Shown here: positions 57,731 to 64,000 of the stretch, piece by piece | Position numbering within the stretch: position 1 is the stretch's first letter | Layout of the letters: the number at the start of each line of letters is the position of its first letter | NCBI GenBank assembly: GCA_963969395.1 | Contig: OZ017797.1 | Location: forward strand, 22,010,001 to 22,074,000 | Direction: 5' to 3' | From: Pseudoscleropodium purum | Lineage: Eukaryota > Streptophyta > Bryopsida > Hypnales > Brachytheciaceae | DNA length: 64,000 nt | Position numbers and translations under genes: made by a program | Notes under the pieces: model-generated | Database searches by the model: none | The model's input: the letters and a program-made list of their open reading frames with translations, nothing else | What the model was told of the DNA's origin: nothing

Positions 57731-58015
57731 TGCTTTATGATAATATCATGGATTCATGAATAAGGTTGCAAAGTTCTCTAGCTTGATTACAGGAAACATC
57801 AAACTCAACAACATGCACAGAACATTGACCCTGTATGTAGGTGTTTTTTCCAGGATTTCCAAATTGTATCGGACCTCCTCGAAAGTAACTAGAATTCCGA
57901 AAACCTGATCGCTGTCCTGAATTCACACTCAATAACGATTCAGTTTTACTGAGCGAAAGCTCTCCAAAGATTCAGCACTCGCTGCTCAGCATAATTCCTA
58001 CTTCGGTGCAAAACT

Positions 58016-60178
58016 GCTATCCAATCCATGTACACTATACTAAGTAGTTAACATAAATCGACTATTGACGTAACACGAGCTGATCTCTTCTCATTATCGA
58101 ACCAACTTGTCATCCTGAACTTTCACAGTGGGAGTGATCGATGATCAGCTATGTTGGTAGGCTTTGCGTTAAAATCATGGTTTCAGAAGTTATCATGGAT
58201 AAGGTTGCAGGTTCTCTAGCTTGATTACAGGATACAGGGGAGAGGATAAGACTGCCAACTCCACCACTGATAACTCATTATGAAGATGAGGGTCCGATTT
58301 AGTTGATTCTCGCTTCTATTCGGGCTTCTATGAATATACTCAGGCACGATTCTGGGGATGTTCTGATCTCGGACCGCTTGGACTTCTCAAAAACAGTTGC
58401 ATTGGAACTTAGACCTAGATCGAAGTGGGCTTGAACAAGAGGACCTATAAATCTGGCGTTGAAGCCAAAGAATGGGAGTCAACGGAAAAATTCGCACGTT
58501 GGATTCAAACAGGACTGCACTAGAACTTGTCACCTAACCCTCTTGAGGAAGCCCAGTCCCCTTTTATTGAAATGTGAGAATTGAGAAGGAAGAACTGCAC
58601 AACTGTGACTCCCTCCGATATCATTCCTGGCTAACCTTGTGAAACAGACGCAAGCAATTCTTGAGATGCAACGAAATCAAAAGAACTCTGAGCAATGCTT
58701 TCGCATCCTTCTAATGTCACTAGGTACGTTGCTATATTGGCACGATTCAGAGCGCTATAATCTTGACACCGAACTGCAAAAATCTCAATGCATATATTCC
58801 AGATTGGATTTCAGGATTCAGTGCACCTACCTGTTGTGGCAATGTTGTGACTATATATCATATCCAGGACCCATAAATACAACGAAAATGACGTTTTTCT
58901 TGAGATCATAATTCCAGGCCTGCACAAGTGCACATCAACCTCTTGTATTACAATCATCAGAAGATCAGGGATTTGATCGGAAGCAAACGAACAAAGAGCA
59001 AGTAAACTGCTTTAATTTGGCTCTATGTGTATAGACTACATCTCTCTCTCTCTATGTATGTGTTGGTTTTAAGCGTGGGAGTTTGTTCCATCTGGCTCTC
59101 AATATATAGTGGAGTTCCCCATAGTTTTTAGAACAAATCTAACGCGGTTCCCTTGAATTTAAAGCAAAAAGCGCGTACTGGGCACTCCATGGCATCGAGT
59201 ACTTTCAGTTCAAAGGACTCCATGCTCACAGGACTCGATGACGAGGGCTTACCAGTAGGAAGAGATCGACTACCTAGAAACTAGGAAGCTTTGAGACCAA
59301 CACCGGTTGACATTAAAGACTTTGTGGAACACTTTCATCATGAAAACAGAACTGGGGAATTCAAACCTAAAAAAGTAGGTACTCAAGAGGTGTTGTATTT
59401 AGAACATAATTAATGGAAATATGGAATAGGAGGACCAATACGTTATTTCAAAAGTAGTAGACACTGTGAACCTCGTCAGTCTTCTCTTAAATTTCCAGTC
59501 ACTGAAGAGGAAAATGAGACTCCACTATTACAAACATGAAAAGGAGTCGTCAATTCGGCGGCGAGTGAAGACCCCGCACGAGCGTGGGCCGGCGAAATCG
59601 GCTCCCAAGACTGCGCTCTGACCTCTGAGCAGTGTGCATTATATTGGAAAATAATGTGAAAATGTAGGTTTTGACATCCAAAATGGCTCAAAATGTTCTG
59701 AGATTTGAATGTTTTGATTGTTTTTGATTATGACCTCAAGTTCATGCTCTGTGATCGATTGACGACTCATAATAAAAACAATCAAACAGTGCTCATAATC
59801 AAAAACAATCAAAAACAATCAAATCACAGAGCATGAACTTGAGGTTTTGACATTCAAAATGGCTCAAAATGCTCTGTGATCGATTGACGATTGATTATGA
59901 TTATATTGGAAAACAATGTGAAAATGTGAAAATGTGATAGGTGTTATATTTAGAACATAATGTCACACAGAGCATGAACTTGAGGTTTTAACATTGAAAT
60001 CTGTTACCCTCCTCTAGCGGAGGTGCTGGACAGCTTCCACATTAGGAAAGTCGTTAGAAGAATACACCGCTGGTGCACAACCACTGTTGTAAGGACATTT
60101 CCCAGAAAATGTACACATGAATTGAACAATGGAGGATGTCAATTCACCCCCACTAGAACCGCTGGCGACTTCATGTAA
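58016..60178 (+). repeat. Large direct duplication, copy 2
   Basis: Matches 42672-44330 at high identity. It carries extra sequence at about 59107-59235 (a GTTCCCCATAG block and a GGACTC duplication) and at about 59552-59965, a rearranged insert described separately. Confidence 0.85.
59552..59965. repeat. Rearranged insert built from local sequence
   Basis: Absent from the other copy at about 44098. It contains direct and inverted copies of the adjoining junction (CACAGAGCATGAACTTGAGG, CGATTGACGA), a TGATTGTTTTTGATTATGA inverted pair and three AAAACAATC units, plus a GC-rich piece at its left. Confidence 0.75.
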
Positions 60179-60179
60179 G

Positions 60180-61598
60180 CGCTGGCGCTGACAAGTGACG
60201 TTTAATGCTAACGAGTCAGTTGTCCCTTGTTCAAGGAGCGAGTTCTGGGATGATCAGAGCATCGTGACCGTGAGGGGGCGGTGAAATGGACACTTTCGCG
60301 GCGGAAACCTCTCGTAGTGGAGGTGCTAGACAGCTTCCTCTATTGGCATGGGAAAGTCGTTAAGAAATGCAACACTATTGCACAACCGCTGTTGAAACGA
60401 TTTACAAAAACAGGAGGCGAAATTTAGGTCATTCTGTCTGTGGGGAGTTACTGACTTCGAGATTGTCACAACTAAGATCGAATCTCTTGCCTTGCCAAAG
60501 GCGCTTCTAAGTATTCAGTCCATTGAAGGATCAAGTAACTGTTCAACGCATGCAAGAAATCATGGGTAGGCTCTTACGAAGTTATTTTTGGTTGGGTGTT
60601 CATGAAATTTGGACACAGTGTGTAAGAATGAACCTCTTTGGCTCAATTCTTTATGGTAAAAGCAAAATCATAAAGAACATCAACATTGCATTTTGGACAA
60701 TCTTGCATTGGTAAGAAGGATTCAATTCCCTAGTTGGTCATATAGTTTGTCATTGTAAACTTCTAATTGGAAAAATTTATTCAAAAGAACTCTCCATTGC
60801 ACAAAATTTCAACATAAATACAATCCACAATACTTTTACAAAAATTGCCAATTTGTAACACTTGTATGTATTACTTAGCAACTACCTTTAACCCAAAACA
60901 CATGAAATAGTGGCATCATTGCACTTCCAACTTTTCTACACAATCACAAGTTCTACAATAATACAAAAAAATTGCAATAAAAATGCCATATTTTTCCACC
61001 ACTTGTATATCTCTGTTTAAAAATAAAAATAAAAAAATAAAAAAATCGAAGAAATAGCTCCCTTTCTACACGGAAATAGCCTTCGGACTAACTAGCTTAT
61101 ATATGTCCGGCAACGCTGACCTGCACTATTTGGACATTACAGTGTTAATTGCTACTCAGAAATCTGGTGTCTTCTTCAAATACACTTGCTCCTTCACATG
61201 CACATTCAATTGAGCGCTTCATTACACACATCACAAGCTTCAGTGCCAACATCATTTATATGCGGTTTTTCGTCATGCCCTTCTATCCATCCATCCACGG
61301 ATCACATCCATCCATCGCCTAATCAATGAAACGCCTAATTTCAACAATTGGATGAAAATGATACATATTCTGTCCACCAGACGGCGACTATGGTTAAGTA
61401 AATCAATGACCCTTCTCTTTATTCAAGTTGACCCGTTGTGCGCTTTCGAAAACGGGACCCCACATGATTACGGACCTGAAACAGGAATCTATTCAAATCG
61501 CTGGCTCAGAGTCATCCATTCTCCCACCACCATTCATCACCAAATCAGAACTCATCCACCCGAAACAGGAGGATCAACGGACGACCATCGACAAATTA
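60180..61598. other. No gene assigned
   Basis: Its first 240 bases partly repeat the end of the duplication (GCTGGACAGCTTCC and GCTAGACAGCTTCC). AT-rich to 61040, then balanced composition as the gene end of the window is approached. Confidence 0.4.
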
Positions 61599-61708
61599 GA
61601 TGGATATCATCATCATCCATCGGGGTCCTTGATCAACGTTGATGAATATCATCACCATTCATCGTGGTCCTTGACCAACATGGATGAATATCGTCATCAT
61701 TCGTCCAT
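61599..61708 (+). repeat. 42-base tandem repeat, 2.6 units
   Basis: Units begin GATG(G/A)ATATCATCA and contain GGTCCTTGA(T/C)CAAC. In one frame they encode a 14-residue repeat containing YHHHSSWSLTNMDE within an open stretch 61428-61859. I cannot tell whether this is translated. Confidence 0.75.
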
Positions 61709-61859
61709 TGGTGGCCTTGAAAGTTCAAAGAACCGAAGACAGACATTTCCCAGGAAGAAGCCAAACTCGTTGCAGCAGGTGCTCACTGCTCAGCTGTGGC
61801 GATCAAGCTTGAGATTGTCCGCTTCGAACAGAGATCGCTCTGACAATGTGGATCTCTGA

Positions 61860-62881
61860 CAGCTTTAGGAGCTGCGAGGAGTTCACAAATTGCAATGGCA
61901 ACATTGCGGTGTTAGTTTTCGTCATTGCTTGGAGTTTTTGAGGTCCAAGGCCAGGGATCGTGAGTGTTATGCGAATTTGATCGATCTCTGGAAGCGGATC
62001 CATGTCGGTGGAGGAGAACGTGATCAATTTCTGTGTTCTTCGGTGATCTTAATTCGAGATTAGAGACGTGGTGTATCTGGTATTGCATTTGGATGCAATT
62101 GGAGTTTTTTTCCTCACAGCGCTTGCTTATCGTCGCCGAAGTTTGGCTGTCCTCGTAGCTCAATTTTAGGGTTCATTTATCCTCTGTGATTTATTCTTTA
62201 TTCTTTATTGATTTTCCATAACTGCACTTGAGCTCATTTAAAAAAAAGTTATGGTCTCTATTTCTAAAACATCAGTTTGACAGTAATATTAGAGTACTGA
62301 GTTTGACGAAGTAGGATAGAGTATTAGTGTGATCAGCTGATATTGTTGCTAGGTTTCTCATATCCTAGGGTTAATTTAATATATATTCTCTGTAATCTTC
62401 AAGCATGGTTTTCCATGATCAAACTTGAGATAAATTATGCATAGTTATTGTCTCTGTTTTCAATTTCACAGAGCGGAACAAGTAGGGATTGAGTTTCAAC
62501 GCGATTGAGTCTCTTAACCTAGGTCTTTAAGGATATGGATTCTCGGAGGCGTTGGAAGAGAAGTGAGGGATCAAAATTCTAGTCGGAGTTCCACGAGGAG
62601 TATAGGTTTTAGTGTTCTTTAAGAAATATTGGTGTCTTGAATTGAAATTGGAGCTTTATTGCTGTGACCGCGTCTGTGCTCTCTTTCTTCGATTCTCAGA
62701 GTCGATCGATTTGTAAATTTCAAGTATAGGTTAATGGTGTACATTTGAGTTCGATGAGGCCGTGTAGTTAATGCTTGACACGAATGTTCTTACTTTTGAG
62801 AAGAGAGTGGTATAGGATGGCGCATTTTCATATCCTGCGGTCGCAATTATAGTGGATTTCACTTAATTTCCACTTTGAGCA
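61860..62881 (+). promoter_or_regulatory. Probable promoter and leader of the terminal gene
   Basis: No competing gene is visible. Composition rises in GC, with pyrimidine runs. The bases just before the ATG at 62882 contain in-frame TAA and TGA codons (62862-62879 region), so translation cannot start upstream in the unspliced reading. Transcription start and any leader intron cannot be fixed from sequence. Confidence 0.35.
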
Positions 62882-64000
62882 ATGCAAGGGGCTTGGAAGA
62901 TATTTTCTTGGGCTGCGGGTAAAGGGGATGAAGAAGAAGGAGCGAAATTCACCTCGAGCTCGGACTTCACTTCTCCAGTGAAACAATCATGGATTCCAGG
63001 AGTGGAAACCGAGGAGGAATTCGCAGACATTCCTGACTTGGAGACACCTGGAAGTCCTACTTCTAGTGAAAGGTCAGCTGAAAGTGTCCCAAGTAGAATG
63101 GGAGCTGATGCTGACGATGAAATCTCTTCTCAGAAATCGATAGTAGAGGAGCCTGAAGATCCTTTGCTCCTGCGATTTCGGAAGTTCCAGTTGGAAGCAG
63201 AAGCAGAAGCTGCAGTGACTCCCGCATCTCCAATCTACGGTAGTACAAACAATGCTCTTGACGTATTCACATGCTGTCACCATAAAAGAACTCTACGTGT
63301 TTTAAATCACGGCTCTTGTGCTTCGTGGGAATTGACGACAAATTGTTTCCACCGAACCTGGTGAGCTGGGTGTATCATCTTAAAGCAGCGTGAGGGCCTT
63401 AGCTATGCGTGATCATTTGTGATGTTCCATTGTAGGGCCGGAACGAGTACGAGGAGGAGTTGGAAAGATCAAGGCAGCATCAGTAAAGAGGGGATCAGCT
63501 TCTTCAGCTGTTCTGAAGCAAGTGCAGGTGGAGAAACTTGAGAATCTAATACCCTTGGATAAAGACTGGGACCGCTTTTATCCCAATATGATAGAGGACC
63601 AATTCTCTTGGCCCTGGGCTAAGCTTACGGAACAGCAACTTGCTCTAGGGAAACTGGACTTCAAGAAGTTCATGGTTGCGCTAAGCTGTCTTGGAGAGTA
63701 AGTATTTTATTTCCCTGAATGACTTCTTTTTCAAATGAAATCTGTTGAATGTGAATTTTTTCGCACAGCTCATTGCGTAACGTGTAATACGTCAGTAAGT
63801 AGACCATATTTCTTGGTTAACTCTGCATGGGAAATTTAGATAGCAAATAATTGTGCGCAGATTGGGCCTTCACCCGGAAGAGATACTTACGCTGGGGCAA
63901 ATTCAGAAGATTCAGAGATTGTCGTTGAAAGACGTCGCAGGATACGTTTCCCGAGAAGTTGCTGCGAACAGAGGTCTCCGGGATGAAGCTTTTCCTCACA
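62882..64000 (+). CDS. 5' part of a conserved-looking intron-containing gene, function unknown
   Basis: Three exons are readable: 62882-63239, 63436-63697 and 63861 to the window end. They are joined by introns of 196 and 163 bases with GT-AG ends (GGTAGT..TTGTAG and GAGTAAGT..GCGCAG). Phases 1 and 2 match across the junctions, giving at least 253 residues without a stop. The protein starts MQGAWKIFSWAAGKG. It has an acidic, Ser/Pro-rich stretch (residues 15-90), a charged helix LLLRFRKFQLEAEAEA, a basic linker (VRGGVGKIKAASVKR), then a well-structured region with DWDRFYPNMIEDQFSWPWAK, KKFMVALSCLGE, LGLHPEEILTLGQIQKIQR and VAGYVSREVAANRG. No signal peptide or membrane segment is evident. The start is chosen because in-frame stops precede it. 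I do not recognise the family; the pattern of a disordered N-terminus and aromatic-rich core fits a plant-conserved protein. It is truncated by the window. Confidence 0.85.

Noticed and set aside
61428..61859. A 143-codon frame with a 14-residue tandem repeat
   Set aside because: The repeat length is a multiple of three, which keeps a frame open by itself; no initiation or splice evidence supports translation, so only the repeat is annotated.

Overview
This window looks like nuclear DNA of a land plant. It is AT-rich and dominated by decayed, nested transposable elements. The only clearly intact gene is an intron-containing one at the right edge, where exon phases stay in register across GT-AG introns of about 160-200 bases. 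Plant-typical signals include a Ty3/gypsy element with a chromodomain, hAT-type transposase remnants, CACTA- and PIF/Harbinger-type miniature elements, and a fimbrin exon. The short introns and the mix of DNA transposons lean me towards a non-flowering plant such as a moss, but the sequence alone does not prove this.

Layout. 0-4 kb: one copy of a dispersed repeat, then a decayed multi-exon gene on the minus strand (1.5-3.4 kb). 4-12 kb: AT-rich DNA with a foldback element, a GTTGG-rich repeat tract split by a TTAA-flanked element, and pieces of a repeat family I call RepA/RepB. 12-14.4 kb: exon-like fragments of unrelated genes on the minus strand, including the end of the second calponin-homology domain of a fimbrin. 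15.5-18.2 kb: second copy of the left-edge repeat and several hairpin elements. 19.4-29 kb: TTAA-flanked elements and RepA copies. 30.1-32 kb: a decayed hAT transposase gene with an unusual acidic and lysine-rich tail. 32.6-37.6 kb: a chromodomain Ty3/gypsy element split by a 3.5 kb hAT-like element with a perfect 8-base target duplication. 38-57.7 kb: more TTAA elements, a tandem duplication, RepA copies, an 88-base palindromic hAT miniature, a long-terminal-repeat Mutator-like candidate, a PIF/Harbinger MITE and a CACTA MITE. 42.7-44.3 kb and 58.0-60.2 kb form a recent large direct duplication. 62.9 kb to the end: the 5' part of a real protein-coding gene.

The most interesting items are three. 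(1) A family of elements bounded by TTAA plus CCC termini, the piggyBac-type signature; three are supported by related copies that lack the insertion. (2) A family sharing CATGGTTGTCA ends with 8-base target duplications, from 3.5 kb down to a nearly perfect 88-base palindrome. (3) A recurring hairpin of about 75-87 bases whose two arms change together between copies. One RepA copy of about 0.7 kb is spread over about 4 kb by successive insertions, which gives a relative insertion history. No RNA genes, CRISPR arrays or organelle-derived segments were recognised.
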